A stretch of DNA of 64,000 bases from Chondrocystis sp. NIES-4102 (GCA_002368355.1 AP018281.1:1-64000), one strand, 5' to 3'. Shown: positions 1-9,651, counted from the stretch's first letter. Translations and numbers: made by a program. The notes: generated by a model not told the origin, from the letters alone.

Positions 1-21
1 ATAATTTAATATGTAAAATTC

Positions 22-61
22 AAAAGCTCACTCTTAAATGTTTAATTAAGGGTGAGTTTTT
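22..61 (+). terminator. Intrinsic terminator of an upstream gene
   Basis: An 11-bp stem (27-37 with 46-56, one G.T pair) has an 8-nt loop and is followed by five T. A run of A before the stem could also pair with the T run, so it may work in both directions. The gene it ends lies left of the window. Confidence 0.7.
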
Positions 62-238
62 GCAATTAAAACCATATTAAGCTGAAGGAACATAAAATGA
101 TCATAAAAGTGATCCATGTTGTTGGCATTATATAATTATGCATCGATAATTGTCTAAAAGACTGATATAAAAATATAAGCTCTACTTGTATCTTGGAATG
201 ATTGATTTCCTAAAGTTCTTAGTTTACTAATTAAAATT

Positions 239-952
239 ATGCATACTGTTTCTGCTAAAATCTTGGTCGTAGATGATGATCCTGCAATTCGCAATCTGAT
301 ATATCGTTTTCTTAGTCAGAAAAACTATTTACTAGAGTCAGCTGAAAATGGTCAAAATGCATTAAAGATTTTTGAGCAGTTTAATCCAGACTTAGTAATA
401 CTAGATGTTAATCTTCCAGATGCGTTGGGGTATAATTTATGTGAAGAAATGCAGCGTCATACAGATGTGTTCATTTTAATGCTTACAAGTCGTGCTGATG
501 CTGCCGACAAAAAAGAAGGATTTCTCAAGGGTGCTGATGATTATTTAACTAAGCCTTTTGACTTACAAGAATTAGAATATCGTGTAAAAGCAATTTTGAA
601 ACGACAGAGAACAGTTACAACATCTGAGAAGCAACCATTAGTATTTAGTAATTTAATTATCGATCCTGTTCGCAGAGAAGTTAAAATTAATGATCAACCA
701 ATTTTATTAACTGCATTAGAATTTGATTTATTGCATTTTTTAGCTACAAGACCTGGGCGAGTCTGGCGTCGAGATGAATTGATTCAAAATGTTTGGGATT
801 ATGATTACGTGGGAGATCAAAGAGTTGTTGACGTTCATATAGGTCAAATTCGTAAAAAAATAGAAATAGATTCTTCTGAACCTTCCTTTATTCAAACTGT
901 ACGTGGTGTCGGTTATAAATTTGAGGTTGATAATACTTCTAATATTGTTTGA
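239..952 (+). CDS. OmpR/PhoB-family DNA-binding response regulator
   Basis: A two-component transcription factor of 237 residues, the normal length for the family. The receiver domain (about residues 7-120) has the acidic triad DDD at 12-14, the phospho-acceptor Asp56 in LVILDVN, a switch Thr in MLTSR and the invariant Lys in LTKPF. The winged-helix DNA-binding domain (about 135-230) has the typical LTALEFDLLHFL and VDVHIGQIRKKI stretches and ends in TVRGVGYKFE. No histidine kinase is adjacent, so the signal is unknown, as is common for cyanobacterial regulators. I could not match it confidently to RpaA, RpaB or NblR. The start is the first ATG after a long AT-rich spacer and puts the receiver domain in its usual place. 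Confidence 0.93.
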   Translation: MHTVSAKILVVDDDPAIRNLIYRFLSQKNYLLESAENGQNALKIFEQFNPDLVILDVNLPDALGYNLCEEMQRHTDVFILMLTSRADAADKKEGFLKGADDYLTKPFDLQELEYRVKAILKRQRTVTTSEKQPLVFSNLIIDPVRREVKINDQPILLTALEFDLLHFLATRPGRVWRRDELIQNVWDYDYVGDQRVVDVHIGQIRKKIEIDSSEPSFIQTVRGVGYKFEVDNTSNIV

Positions 953-996
953 TAATTTGGACTTTGAACAAACAATAGTGACTATTTGGCAATATT

Positions 997-1530
997 TTAA
1001 AGATCATTTTGAGATTTTAAAGTGTTAGCGATCGCCTTGAGAATCTCTTGCTGTTGTTGAGGATCATAATTCCATTGAGTTAAAAAATCTTTGTAATCCC
1101 CGTTTCCAGTAACAATGGTGCTTTCTAATTTTTGTAATTCTTCAGTTAATGAGTGCAATTGAAGGTGTTTTATTAGATTACTAGTACGCTGACTAACTTT
1201 TCGTGATCCTTCAAGGTTATCTATATCATTATTAAGAGTATGAGTAATGGTCATAGCAGAAGACATAGCTAGGTTTTTGACCAATAATTCAGTAACTAGA
1301 TCATTTGCTGATTTCAACCCATTGATAACCCCAACTGAAGGAAAATCTGCTAGTGGTATTTCACTAGTTAGATAAGCTACAAAGAAGCCTCTAGCTCCAG
1401 TTTTACTATTTACAATTGTAGAAATTTTCTGCTCAATCGTAATTTCATCCAATTGATTAACAGTTATTTGCTCCATTAAATATTGAGTTGCTGCGATCGC
1501 TTCAGGAAAAGATAACGAGTCAGTGGTCAT
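997..1530 (-). CDS. Conserved hypothetical protein, cyanobacterial type
   Basis: A 177-residue soluble protein that I do not recognise. It has no signal peptide, membrane segment or catalytic motif, is rich in Leu, Ile, Thr and Asn, and is probably mostly helical. The tail ends with a Gln-rich turn followed by a helix (QQQQEILKAIANTLK). The reading frame is clean, carries a HIP1-type octamer like its neighbours and has an ATG start. It converges on the response regulator, 44 bp away, with no clear terminator between them. It lies just upstream of the TPR gene on the same strand, 49 bp apart, so co-transcription is possible. Confidence 0.75.
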   Translation of the reverse strand: MTTDSLSFPEAIAATQYLMEQITVNQLDEITIEQKISTIVNSKTGARGFFVAYLTSEIPLADFPSVGVINGLKSANDLVTELLVKNLAMSSAMTITHTLNNDIDNLEGSRKVSQRTSNLIKHLQLHSLTEELQKLESTIVTGNGDYKDFLTQWNYDPQQQQEILKAIANTLKSQNDL

Positions 1531-1579
1531 AAAACACCTTACAAATAATTTTTTATCTTTTTATCTATATATAATCAAT

Positions 1580-2398
1580 TTAATTAAGATTGAGAAATCT
1601 TTCCAGTGCTTCGACCATTGAAGGAGGCCAGCGACGAATATTTTTAATCCAGTCGAGGTCTTGATAGCGATTATCTAAACCTACTGCAGCAACCCAATTA
1701 CTTTCTGCTTCTCCTTGTTGATTTGAAACCCATAAAGCAGCAGCTAATGCTGCACGCATATCCGCATACATAGGATACTTACGTACCAAGTTACGCATAG
1801 TACGAATAGCTTCTGAATGGTTACCTAATTGATACATAATTAGAGAAGCATTACCACGAGCGATAGGAAAGTTGGGAGAAATGTTTGCAGCTTGTTGATA
1901 ATCTTCTAAAGCAATTTCCCATTTCTGTTGACCTGCTTCAGCATTACCTCTGTTATTTAAAGCTACTGGATCATCGGGAGTAATAGCCAATACTTGATTA
2001 TAATCAGCGATCGCCTCATCCCAAAGTTTTTTACCTTCATAAGCGATACCACGATTAAGATAAGCATCAGGATATTCTGGAGCAATTTCAATTGAACGAT
2101 TAAAATCTGCGATCGCTTCTGTTAATTTATATTGACCAATACGAACATTACCACGATTACTCCAAGCAGCAGGATTATCAGGAAATTGAGTAACTAATTC
2201 AGTCCAATAGCTTTCTGAACGGGCAAAATCGCCTTGTTGAGCAGCTTGAAACGCTTTTTTAGCTATTTTTTCTCCTTGAGCAATTTGTTCTTCGGTAAGG
2301 TTAATAGTTTGATTGGACATCGCTGTCACTGGTTTGACGACGCTAGGTGCGCTCCAAAATGAAAAAATTAGAACTAAACTGATTAACCAACGGGTCAT
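1580..2398 (-). CDS. Secreted or lumenal TPR protein
   Basis: A 272-residue protein with a hydrophobic N-terminal signal segment (LISLVLIFSFWSA) followed by about five tetratricopeptide repeats between residues 35 and 235. Repeat signatures include AWSNRGNVRIGQYKLTEAIA, AYLNRGIAYEGKKLWDEAIA and ALNNRGNAEAGQQKWEIALE. TPR arrays are protein-interaction scaffolds. In cyanobacteria such exported TPR proteins often help photosystem assembly or act in the periplasm or lumen, but no specific role can be assigned here. The start is the ATG that gives the signal peptide. Confidence 0.88.
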   Translation of the reverse strand: MTRWLISLVLIFSFWSAPSVVKPVTAMSNQTINLTEEQIAQGEKIAKKAFQAAQQGDFARSESYWTELVTQFPDNPAAWSNRGNVRIGQYKLTEAIADFNRSIEIAPEYPDAYLNRGIAYEGKKLWDEAIADYNQVLAITPDDPVALNNRGNAEAGQQKWEIALEDYQQAANISPNFPIARGNASLIMYQLGNHSEAIRTMRNLVRKYPMYADMRAALAAALWVSNQQGEAESNWVAAVGLDNRYQDLDWIKNIRRWPPSMVEALERFLNLN

Positions 2399-2498
2399 TA
2401 CTTTGTTATTAAGATAATTTTAAGGGTTTATACCTAAGATATAATAATTACAGGGTAATACAGAAAAAAAATCCAAAATAAGTCCAATTTCTAAATAG

Positions 2499-2541
2499 CC
2501 AGAGATTACTCCGTTAGTATGTTATACGGAGTTGGCTCTGA
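2499..2541. terminator. Long hairpin between glmU and the TPR gene
   Basis: Two nested perfect stems, CAGAG/CTCTG outside and ACTCCGT/ACGGAGT inside, close on an 11-nt loop. There is no T run on either strand. It lies 25 bp downstream of glmU on that gene's strand, so it may stabilise the 3' end or attenuate read-through into the TPR gene rather than act as a classical terminator. Confidence 0.5.
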
Positions 2542-2566
2542 CCATAAATTATCGATTTATCAATAA

Positions 2567-3916
2567 TTACTCAGCTTGATGCCAGTTAGGGATTTCTTTT
2601 TGACGAGATCGGGCAATAACTAAAGCATTATCTTCTACATCTTGCGTAACTATTGAACCTGCTGCTACAGTTACATTTTCCCCTAAAGTCACAGGAGCAA
2701 CTAGAACACTATTAGAACCCGTTTTAGTTCCTTGCTTAATAATGGTAGGATGTTTTCTTTTACCATCATAATTAGCGGTGATAGTACCTGCACCAACATT
2801 AACTCGATCGCCAACCGTTGCATCTCCTAAATATGATAAGTGAGCAACATTAGTGTTTGAACCTATGGTAGTTTTCTTAAGCTCAACAAAATTACCAACA
2901 CGACAACTTTCACCCAATTTCACGTTACCTCGCAGATGAGCATAAGGGCCGATTCTAGTATTAGAGGCAACTTCTGAATCAGTGACAACTGAATACAAGA
3001 TAGTTACGTTATTACCAATTTTACTATTCTCTATCAAGCTACCTGGCCCAATGCGACTACCTGTAGCGATTGTAGTATTACCTCGTAAATGAGTTTGAGG
3101 TTCGAGAATTACATCAGGCTCTAATTGCACAGTTTCATCTATAGTAATGCTGTCAGGGTTAACCATTGTTACTCCTGCTTTCATCCAATCATCTTTAATT
3201 CTTGCTTGCAAAACATCGTAGGCTGCTGATAGCTGTTGACGATCATTAATACCGTTGGTTTCAAGATAATCATCGGCATCATAAGCCATAACAGGACTGA
3301 GATAATTAACAACTTCAGTCAGATAATACTCTTGCTGATCATTATTAGTTGAAAGTTGAGGTAGAGAAGCTGCCAATTTTTGCCAATTAAAACAATATAT
3401 TCCAGCATTTACTCGTCTATTTTGCTTTTGAGCGGTATTACAATCACGGTCTTCAATAATATGACTAACTAAATTATCACCGTTGCAGAATACACGTCCG
3501 TAACCTTGAGGATTTGGTAAATTAGCAGTTAACAAAGTTGCTGCATTTTGTTGAGACTGATGAGTAGATACCAGTTGTTGAAGAGTAGTGGGGCGTAACA
3601 ATGGTGCGTCTCCATTTAAAACTAACAAATCCCCCTCATATCCCTCCAAATGAGGCATTAACTGTTGTACTGCATGACCAGTACCCAATTGCTCTGTTTG
3701 TTCCACAAATTCAACATCTTGACGATGACTCAGAGCCTGTTTAACTTTTTCTCCCTGATAGCCAATAATTAAAATCTGCTTATCTAAATTTAGTAAACTA
3801 CAACTATCAAGTACTCGTTCAACAAGCGATCGCCCTGCTAAAGAATGCAAAACTTTGGGTAAATCTGATTTCATACGTGTCCCTCGCCCTGCTGCTAAAA
3901 TTGCTACCGCTACCAT
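2567..3916 (-). CDS. glmU: Bifunctional GlcNAc-1-P uridyltransferase / GlcN-1-P acetyltransferase
   Basis: Makes UDP-GlcNAc for peptidoglycan and envelope polysaccharides in two steps: acetylation of GlcN-1-P, then uridylation. The N-terminal nucleotidyltransferase domain (1-225) shows [18 protein letters not shown] and [10 protein letters not shown]. The C-terminal left-handed beta-helix (about 250-449) shows hexapeptide repeats, including [22 protein letters not shown] and [15 protein letters not shown], which form the acetyl-CoA site. At 449 residues it is full length. The ATG start lies directly before the nucleotide-binding loop. It is cytoplasmic and not clearly in an operon. Confidence 0.98.
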   Translation of the reverse strand: MVAVAILAAGRGTRMKSDLPKVLHSLAGRSLVERVLDSCSLLNLDKQILIIGYQGEKVKQALSHRQDVEFVEQTEQLGTGHAVQQLMPHLEGYEGDLLVLNGDAPLLRPTTLQQLVSTHQSQQNAATLLTANLPNPQGYGRVFCNGDNLVSHIIEDRDCNTAQKQNRRVNAGIYCFNWQKLAASLPQLSTNNDQQEYYLTEVVNYLSPVMAYDADDYLETNGINDRQQLSAAYDVLQARIKDDWMKAGVTMVNPDSITIDETVQLEPDVILEPQTHLRGNTTIATGSRIGPGSLIENSKIGNNVTILYSVVTDSEVASNTRIGPYAHLRGNVKLGESCRVGNFVELKKTTIGSNTNVAHLSYLGDATVGDRVNVGAGTITANYDGKRKHPTIIKQGTKTGSNSVLVAPVTLGENVTVAAGSIVTQDVEDNALVIARSRQKEIPNWHQAE

Positions 3917-4018
3917 ATTGCCTACAATTAATTATTGATGTAAATCCGATTGGAGTATAGCTTTTCAGAGGATGATAGTGCAAAGAAAAATTGATTTTAT
4001 TACTCAAAATTAGTAATT

Positions 4019-4060
4019 GTGACGCGACCCCTGGATGTGAACTCCCATGGCTTCCGTCAC
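4019..4060 (+). promoter_or_regulatory. Structured 5' leader before the cellulose-synthase-like gene
   Basis: A perfect GTGACG/CGTCAC outer stem and an inner TGG/CCA pair lie 80 bp upstream of the glycosyltransferase start, in sequence that is noticeably more GC-rich than the spacer around it. It is followed by CTCTACGGGTTAACG. It does not fit the c-di-GMP (GEMM) consensus or any other riboswitch class I can recall. It may be a cis-regulatory RNA or a remnant of a dispersed repeat. Confidence 0.35.
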
Positions 4061-4139
4061 CCTCTACGGGTTAACGAGAAATTTACATATGGTTTGTTAA
4101 GCTGTGTCTACTTGCGATAGGTACAATAACTATTAAATA

Positions 4140-6362
4140 ATGCAAACTATCAAGCCAATATCAGGTTCTAAAGGAGCTAGATATACAATTAGAAAACCTG
4201 TAAGTAACGCTGGGGTCGGTATTCCAACTGCATTAATTTTAGCGTTCTGCGGTTTTTTTGGCGCGATCGCTGTTTCTTGGGTTTTGGGAAATAATCATGT
4301 TACAGAATTATTTATACAGCTACACATAGGACAACAGAACCCCCCTGCTTGGTTACAACCACCCCAGGTTACCAATAAATACTATCTATTTTTACCAACA
4401 GTTATTTTATTTAGCTTGGGGCAAATAATTATTAAGTTGTCCCCTGAGCCTACAACTTGGTCGAGGCGTATAGTTGCCACTATTTTACTGACATTATTTA
4501 TCCGTTATTTTATGTGGCGCTCGCTGACTACTTTAAATTTGGCTAACCCTGTCGATGGAATAGTAAGTATTTTGCTATTTTTGATGGAGTTATTGGCAAT
4601 GGTGGGTGGAGCATTGCAATTATTATTATTATTTAGTGTTAAAAACCGTGACATAGAAGCAGATAGATATGCTGCTCTTGCTAAAGAAAATAATTACAAT
4701 CCTACCGTAGATATCCTTATACCTACCTATAACGAGCCTGACTTTATTCTCAAACGTACAATTATGGGCTGTCAGGCATTAAATTATCAAGCAAAAGAAA
4801 TATATGTTTTAGACGATACCAAAAGACAAAGTATTCAACAATTAGCTCAAGAATTAGGCTGTCATTACATTACTCGACCTGATAATCTTCATGCCAAAGC
4901 AGGTAATTTAAATAACGCCCTCAAACAAACCCACGGGGAATTAGTAGTAGTTTTTGATGCTGATTTCATTCCAACTAGTAACTTTTTAGAACGTACTATT
5001 GGCTTTTTTCAGAAAGAGAAAATAGCTTTAGTGCAAACTCCTCAAAGCTTTTATAATTACGATCCCATCGCTCATAACTTAGGGCTAGAAAACGTTTTAA
5101 CTTCCGAAGAAGAAGTATTCTATCGTCATCTACAACCATTAAAAGACGGTGTGGGGAGTGTAGTTTGCGCTGGTACATCTTTTATTGCGCGCCGTAAAGC
5201 CTTAGAAGCAATTAATTATTTTGTTACCGAGTCATTATGTGAAGACTATTTTACAGGGATCAAATTAGCTGCTCAAGGTTACGAATTAGTTTATTTAGAT
5301 GAAAAATTGAGTGCAGGGTTAGCAGCAGAAAGTATTGGTGCGCATATAGAACAAAGATTACGATGGGCAAGAGGTACTTTACAAGCTCTATTTATCAAAT
5401 CCAACCCTTTAACTATTGCTGGTTTAAATATTTGGCAAAGATTAGGGCATTTAGACGGTCTACTACATTGGTTTACCTGTATTGCTAGGGTATTCTTCTT
5501 ATTTTTCCCTCTATTGTGTATTTTTGCCCAATTAAATCCTATAGAAAGCAACTTAGGGGAACTAATTTATATGTTCCTACCTTATTATGCAATGCAGATT
5601 GCCTTATTCACATGGATAAATAAGCGATCGCGTTCTATTTTACTTTCTGATGTTTACTGCCTAGTACAAACCATCCCTATCTTTATGACTGTAGTTAAAG
5701 TTATGTTTAATCCTTTTGGTAAAGGGTTTCAAGTTACCCCTAAAGGAGTTGCTCGTGATAAATTTAACTACAATTGGTCATTGGCTTTACCTATGGCATT
5801 TATATTTAGTGCAACTTTGATCAGTTTTAGTTATGGTTTACTGAATTCCTCTAATGGCAACCTTAATTTAAGTTTATATTGGAGTGGATATAATCTACTA
5901 ACTATTGCTGTGGCGATGATCACTTTATTAGACCTACCAAAACCCAGTTTTTATGAATGGTTTAAAGTGCGCAAAGAAGTCAATATCTATAGTGAACAAG
6001 CTGCATATCAAGGTGTCGCTCAACAGCTTTCGGAAGAAGGGATAGATATTATTATCGAAGATACAGCTAATTTAGCTACAGAAGTAACTGTGGAAATTTT
6101 ACCAGAATTGTTAATAGTATCGGGCAGAGTAACCCGTAGTTATGTTCAAGATGATGCTGTAAGAGCTATTATCAAGTTCCAGAATTTAAGTACTGAACAA
6201 CATAGAGAATTAGTGGAGATGTTATACTGTCGTCCTGGGCAATGGCGCAGAAGAAATTCACCTAGTGAATTACAATCAATATTTATTCTCTTTAAATTAT
6301 TATTGCGACCTTTAATGTTTCTTAATCGCAAAAAAGTTAGTCAGTTAAAATTGCAATATTAA
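4140..6362 (+). CDS. Cellulose synthase-like family 2 glycosyltransferase (BcsA type)
   Basis: A 740-residue inner-membrane processive beta-glycosyltransferase, probably making cellulose or a related beta-glucan from UDP-sugar. Four N-terminal membrane segments precede the GT2 core (about 190-420). The core has the first Asp in LDDTKRQ (about 225), DAD at about 270, the catalytic-base motif CEDYFTG (about 367) and QRLRWARG (about 405), that is D, DxD, ED, QxxRW. More membrane helices follow, then a C-terminal PilZ-like region (about 605-710). In that region LSEEG resembles the D/NxSxxG motif, but the arginine RxxxR motif of PilZ is not evident, so c-di-GMP control is uncertain. No bcsB or bcsC neighbours are present, as is usual in cyanobacteria. 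A glycosyltransferase gene converges on it, ending 23 bp away. Confidence 0.92.
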   Translation: MQTIKPISGSKGARYTIRKPVSNAGVGIPTALILAFCGFFGAIAVSWVLGNNHVTELFIQLHIGQQNPPAWLQPPQVTNKYYLFLPTVILFSLGQIIIKLSPEPTTWSRRIVATILLTLFIRYFMWRSLTTLNLANPVDGIVSILLFLMELLAMVGGALQLLLLFSVKNRDIEADRYAALAKENNYNPTVDILIPTYNEPDFILKRTIMGCQALNYQAKEIYVLDDTKRQSIQQLAQELGCHYITRPDNLHAKAGNLNNALKQTHGELVVVFDADFIPTSNFLERTIGFFQKEKIALVQTPQSFYNYDPIAHNLGLENVLTSEEEVFYRHLQPLKDGVGSVVCAGTSFIARRKALEAINYFVTESLCEDYFTGIKLAAQGYELVYLDEKLSAGLAAESIGAHIEQRLRWARGTLQALFIKSNPLTIAGLNIWQRLGHLDGLLHWFTCIARVFFLFFPLLCIFAQLNPIESNLGELIYMFLPYYAMQIALFTWINKRSRSILLSDVYCLVQTIPIFMTVVKVMFNPFGKGFQVTPKGVARDKFNYNWSLALPMAFIFSATLISFSYGLLNSSNGNLNLSLYWSGYNLLTIAVAMITLLDLPKPSFYEWFKVRKEVNIYSEQAAYQGVAQQLSEEGIDIIIEDTANLATEVTVEILPELLIVSGRVTRSYVQDDAVRAIIKFQNLSTEQHRELVEMLYCRPGQWRRRNSPSELQSIFILFKLLLRPLMFLNRKKVSQLKLQY

Positions 6363-6385
6363 AATCTAGATAACCTGCTTCATGC

Positions 6386-7600
6386 TCACTCGACAGCCAT
6401 AGCTTGTAACCATTGTAGATGTTGGGGCAGTAACTTACTTAAATCGTAACGGTCTAAAATTGTTTCTCTGGCGCGAATACGAATATTTGCCATTGCTTGA
6501 GGGTTATCTAAAGCTTCGATAACGCGATCGCTAATTTGTTGAGGAGAGAAAAAATCAACCAATAGCCCATTAACTCCATCCTCAATCACTTCCGTCACAG
6601 GCGCAGTATTACTGGCTACAATTAAACATCCAGTTGCTAAAGCTTCTAGCATTGACCAAGATAAAACAAAGGGACGAGTTAAGTAAATATGTACTGAAGA
6701 GGCTTGTAGTACCTGAAGATATTCATCATAGGGTAAAAGACCAGTAAAATGTACCCGACTAAGATCTAAAGGAAATTTCTCTAACATCGCTTCCTTATAA
6801 CTTTTACCGTCAGGAAGACTTTTACCATAAGCAACTCGATTTTGCCCCACAATAACAAAGTGAGATTGAGGACGCTTTTGCTGCAAAATGTGAATAGTCT
6901 CAATTAACTGTGGGAAACCGCGATAAGGTTCCATTCCCCTGGCGACATAGGTAATAATTTCAGGGACACCGATAAGATTAAGATTAATTCGAGGTAAAAA
7001 CAACTTTGTATTAGGTAAGGGTTGAAAATAATTAGTGTCAATTCCATCGTGATGAACTTTAATTTTAGAATGAAACTCAATAGGAAACTGCGATCGCTGC
7101 CAAAAAGTAGGAGATAAACCGCGATCGCAACTAAATAAATCAATTAAAATCGGAGCATTTTTAATCCTAATTCTCGCCTCATCATCAGCATTAATTGGGT
7201 CACTGGGGTCAAAGCTTGCATCTGAACCATAGGCGCGATAAAACCATTCAAAATAGCATAGTAAAGTAGCTCTCGGAAAAATATCCTTCATCAATAAAGT
7301 AGGTCCCCACCCAGAATGACCATAAACAAGATCGGGGTAAAAACCTTGGTCTTTTAGTTGCTGTGCTATACGATATGCTGCTTGGGCTTCTAAAACAGCA
7401 TTTTCTAACGGTTTAACATAATGATGAGTTTCGGGACGGGCGGTACGAGACTTATCGTAAATTACCTTATTTACCCCAGGAATTTGACCTTCACGACGAT
7501 TAGTTGCATACACCACAGTATTATGGGGTTGCTGACCCAAAACAGTAGCTAAATGGCGAAATTGAGCAGGAAAATTAGGGTGTAAAAATAAAATCTTCAT
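6386..7600 (-). CDS. Family 4 (group 1) glycosyltransferase
   Basis: A 404-residue cytosolic GT-B transferase that probably adds a sugar from an NDP-sugar donor to an envelope polysaccharide. The N-terminal half begins MKILFLHPNFPAQFRHLA and carries an HSGWGP loop. The C-terminal donor domain has YVARGMEPYRGFP, a strand-turn FVIVGQNRV, and the E-x7-E-type motif in SWSMLEALATGCLIVASNTAPVTEVI. It converges on the cellulose-synthase-like gene and may act on the same extracellular matrix, but the acceptor is unknown. The ATG start gives the usual N-terminal strand. Confidence 0.9.
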   Translation of the reverse strand: MKILFLHPNFPAQFRHLATVLGQQPHNTVVYATNRREGQIPGVNKVIYDKSRTARPETHHYVKPLENAVLEAQAAYRIAQQLKDQGFYPDLVYGHSGWGPTLLMKDIFPRATLLCYFEWFYRAYGSDASFDPSDPINADDEARIRIKNAPILIDLFSCDRGLSPTFWQRSQFPIEFHSKIKVHHDGIDTNYFQPLPNTKLFLPRINLNLIGVPEIITYVARGMEPYRGFPQLIETIHILQQKRPQSHFVIVGQNRVAYGKSLPDGKSYKEAMLEKFPLDLSRVHFTGLLPYDEYLQVLQASSVHIYLTRPFVLSWSMLEALATGCLIVASNTAPVTEVIEDGVNGLLVDFFSPQQISDRVIEALDNPQAMANIRIRARETILDRYDLSKLLPQHLQWLQAMAVE

Positions 7601-7703
7601 TACTCACTCTAGATAACCAGTTAATTAATTTCACAATCTTAGCTTTTGTTTTCAAGACTGTAGTAATCTGTAGCAAGAATTAGTAAGTGAGATAAATTAA
7701 ATT

Positions 7704-8312
7704 ATGACTTCTTGGCGCGATCGCATTTCTAAATTCAGTGGCAAAACTCGCTTTGTAGTTTCTCGCATCTTTATTCACCTAGCAGGCGACGATGTAGCCC
7801 CAATGTTGGGAGTACTAAATCGTGTAGCAAGAGAAGCAATTGATGCCGACGGTGATTTAGAAATATTGGGAGAAGGATTAGTTTCAGTTTGTCAAAATCT
7901 TCTACAGATGAGTAGTTATTGGCAGTCTGCAGGGAATGAAGGCGATGTAATGTGGGATGAGGGTGAAGCAGGAGACTATGTAAATGAACTGTTTACCGAC
8001 TCAGCACAAAGATATCTCAGTGAAATAGATACCTCTCAAGCAATAGATGAAGAAGACGACTTACCTCTATCTTTGCCTGTAACTCGTAACCTAGTAATTA
8101 TGTTGACGGTTGCTTTTGAAGGAGAATCTCCTGATCTTGAAAATAATTTAGCGGATATAGAAGCATTAGAATACGGACTTAAAGCCCTAATCAATTTACA
8201 TTACCAAGAAAAATTACGGGCTATACAAATTCATTTCTCCCCTGCCAAATTGGGGGATGAACTCAACGGTGAACAATTACTGCTTAATTTCCCTGAACTA
8301 GTTCCATTGTAA
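7704..8312 (+). CDS. DUF1517 family protein
   Basis: A 202-residue protein that I assign to the cyanobacterial/plastid DUF1517 family from its C-terminal half: RNLVIMLTVAFEGESPDL, LKALINLHYQEKLRAIQIHFSP and LLLNFPELVPL. No signal peptide is present, unlike the longer membrane-anchored relatives. Its function is unknown. It sits on the plus strand 91 bp before rpmI and could feed into the ribosomal transcript. The ATG start gives a basic N-terminus (MTSWRDRISKFSGKTRF) that may be surface-binding. Confidence 0.8.
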   Translation: MTSWRDRISKFSGKTRFVVSRIFIHLAGDDVAPMLGVLNRVAREAIDADGDLEILGEGLVSVCQNLLQMSSYWQSAGNEGDVMWDEGEAGDYVNELFTDSAQRYLSEIDTSQAIDEEDDLPLSLPVTRNLVIMLTVAFEGESPDLENNLADIEALEYGLKALINLHYQEKLRAIQIHFSPAKLGDELNGEQLLLNFPELVPL

Positions 8313-8403
8313 AAAAATAATTAATAATTATCCCTGATTAAACCAGTTGTTTGATTAGCAAAACAAAGTATAATGGTAAATTGTGTTTAATTATTAATTG
8401 TTC

Positions 8404-8607
8404 ATGCCTAAGCTAAAAACTAAAAAATCGGCTGCCAAGCGTTTTCGTATAACTGGCAGTGGCAAGAAAATTATGCGTCGTAAAGCGTTTAAAAACCACT
8501 TATTAGAACGTAAGAGCAAAGAACGTACTCGCCGTCGCCTATCAAGTATGGCTGTAGTGCATGAGACTGATGAAAAAGCAGTACGCACTATGATGCCCTA
8601 TAGCTAG
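8404..8607 (+). CDS. rpmI: Ribosomal protein bL35
   Basis: A 67-residue, strongly basic protein of the large subunit with the typical [14 protein letters not shown] start and a [20 protein letters not shown] core. I chose the ATG at 8404 over the in-frame TTG two codons earlier because the family begins MPK. It is followed 63 bp later by rplT, the usual bL35-bL20 pair. infC is not in front of it here. Confidence 0.97.
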   Translation: MPKLKTKKSAAKRFRITGSGKKIMRRKAFKNHLLERKSKERTRRRLSSMAVVHETDEKAVRTMMPYS

Positions 8608-8670
8608 TTTCTCGAAAAACTGAAAGCTAATAGTTAAATCTAATATCAATAAAACCCTTGAATATATAGT

Positions 8671-9024
8671 ATGAGTAGAGTAAAACGCGGTAATGTAGCC
8701 CGCAAACGTCGTAAAAAAGTCCTCAAGCTGGCAAAAGGCTTTAGAGGTTCACATTCAAAGCTATTTCGCACCGCTAACCAACAGGTGATGAAGGCATTGC
8801 GTAATGCTTATCGCGATCGCCGTAAACGCAAACGTGATTTTCGTCGTCTTTGGATCACCCGTATTAATGCAGCAGCCAGAATTAATGGTTTAAGTTACAG
8901 TAAGCTAACTCATCAGTTAAAGAAAGCAGAAATAGGTTTAAATCGCAAAATGTTAGCACAGCTTGCTATGGTTGATCCTCAAGCTTTTGAGAAGGTTGTA
9001 GAAGTTGCCAAATCAGCACAGTAA
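8671..9024 (+). CDS. rplT: Ribosomal protein bL20
   Basis: A 117-residue large-subunit assembly protein that binds 23S rRNA early. The N-terminus ([20 protein letters not shown]) is the conserved basic extension, followed by [21 protein letters not shown] and the globular C-terminus. Length is normal. It forms a two-gene unit with rpmI and ends at a strong hairpin terminator 43 bp on. In some bacteria L20 represses its own operon by binding the leader, but I do not see an obvious mimic here. Confidence 0.98.
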   Translation: MSRVKRGNVARKRRKKVLKLAKGFRGSHSKLFRTANQQVMKALRNAYRDRRKRKRDFRRLWITRINAAARINGLSYSKLTHQLKKAEIGLNRKMLAQLAMVDPQAFEKVVEVAKSAQ

Positions 9025-9066
9025 ATCTGAAGTAGCTTAAAATAATTGAATGGCTATAAGACGTAG

Positions 9067-9098
9067 AAGACTCGGTTATGTTCATACAGCCGAGTTTT
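9067..9098 (+). terminator. Terminator of rpmI-rplT
   Basis: The stem AAGACTCGG with CCGAGTTTT (one G.T pair) has an additional inner TATG/CATA pairing, and the T-rich 3' arm ends the transcript. Confidence 0.8.
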
Positions 9099-9124
9099 AC
9101 GCTTTCTAGGGCAAAAATAAGTCT

Positions 9125-9646
9125 ATGGTTAGTTTTAATAAACGTATAGTTATTATTGGTTGTTGCGGTGCAGGTAAATCAACTTTGGCGAAGATTTTAG
9201 GAGAAAAACTTGATTTGCCTGTGATCCATCTAGATACGTATTATTGGCAACCAGGCTGGCAGGAAACCGAGGAAAATGACTGGTTAACAATACAACAAGA
9301 ATTAATTAAAAATAGTTGCTGGATTATTGATGGTAATTATATCAATACAATGGATATCCGTTTAGCTGTAGCAGATACAATTATTTGGCTTGATTTTAAT
9401 CGTTATTTATGTCTGTGGAGAGTCTTAAAAAGATATTTACAGTATTCTGGTAAGACAAGACCAGATATGGCTACTGGGTGTCTAGAAAGGTTTAATTGGG
9501 AATTTTTACAATATGTTTGGAATTTTAATCAAATACATCGCCCCACAATTTTAGAACAAATAGCAAAGTATCGAGGTAATCAACAAATTATTATTCTGCA
9601 AAAGCCGCATCAAGCGTTAGATTTGCGATCGGGAATTAATACTTAA
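9125..9646 (+). CDS. Small P-loop kinase-like NTPase (FlaR/adenylate kinase-like)
   Basis: A 173-residue cytosolic nucleotide-binding protein. It has a Walker A motif at residues 12-19 (GCCGAGKS), the HLDTYYWQPGW segment typical of the 'DNA topology modulation protein FlaR' and adenylate-kinase-like group, and WIIDGNY followed by DTIIWLDFNRYLC resembling a Walker B strand. The substrate is unknown, and the topology name of the family is historical. It is followed after 5 bp by a binding-protein gene, so the two are probably co-transcribed. Confidence 0.85.
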   Translation: MVSFNKRIVIIGCCGAGKSTLAKILGEKLDLPVIHLDTYYWQPGWQETEENDWLTIQQELIKNSCWIIDGNYINTMDIRLAVADTIIWLDFNRYLCLWRVLKRYLQYSGKTRPDMATGCLERFNWEFLQYVWNFNQIHRPTILEQIAKYRGNQQIIILQKPHQALDLRSGINT

Positions 9647-9651
9647 TATTA

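Noticed and set aside
4019-4100. c-di-GMP (GEMM) riboswitch before the cellulose-synthase-like gene
   Set aside because: The conserved GEMM blocks are absent.
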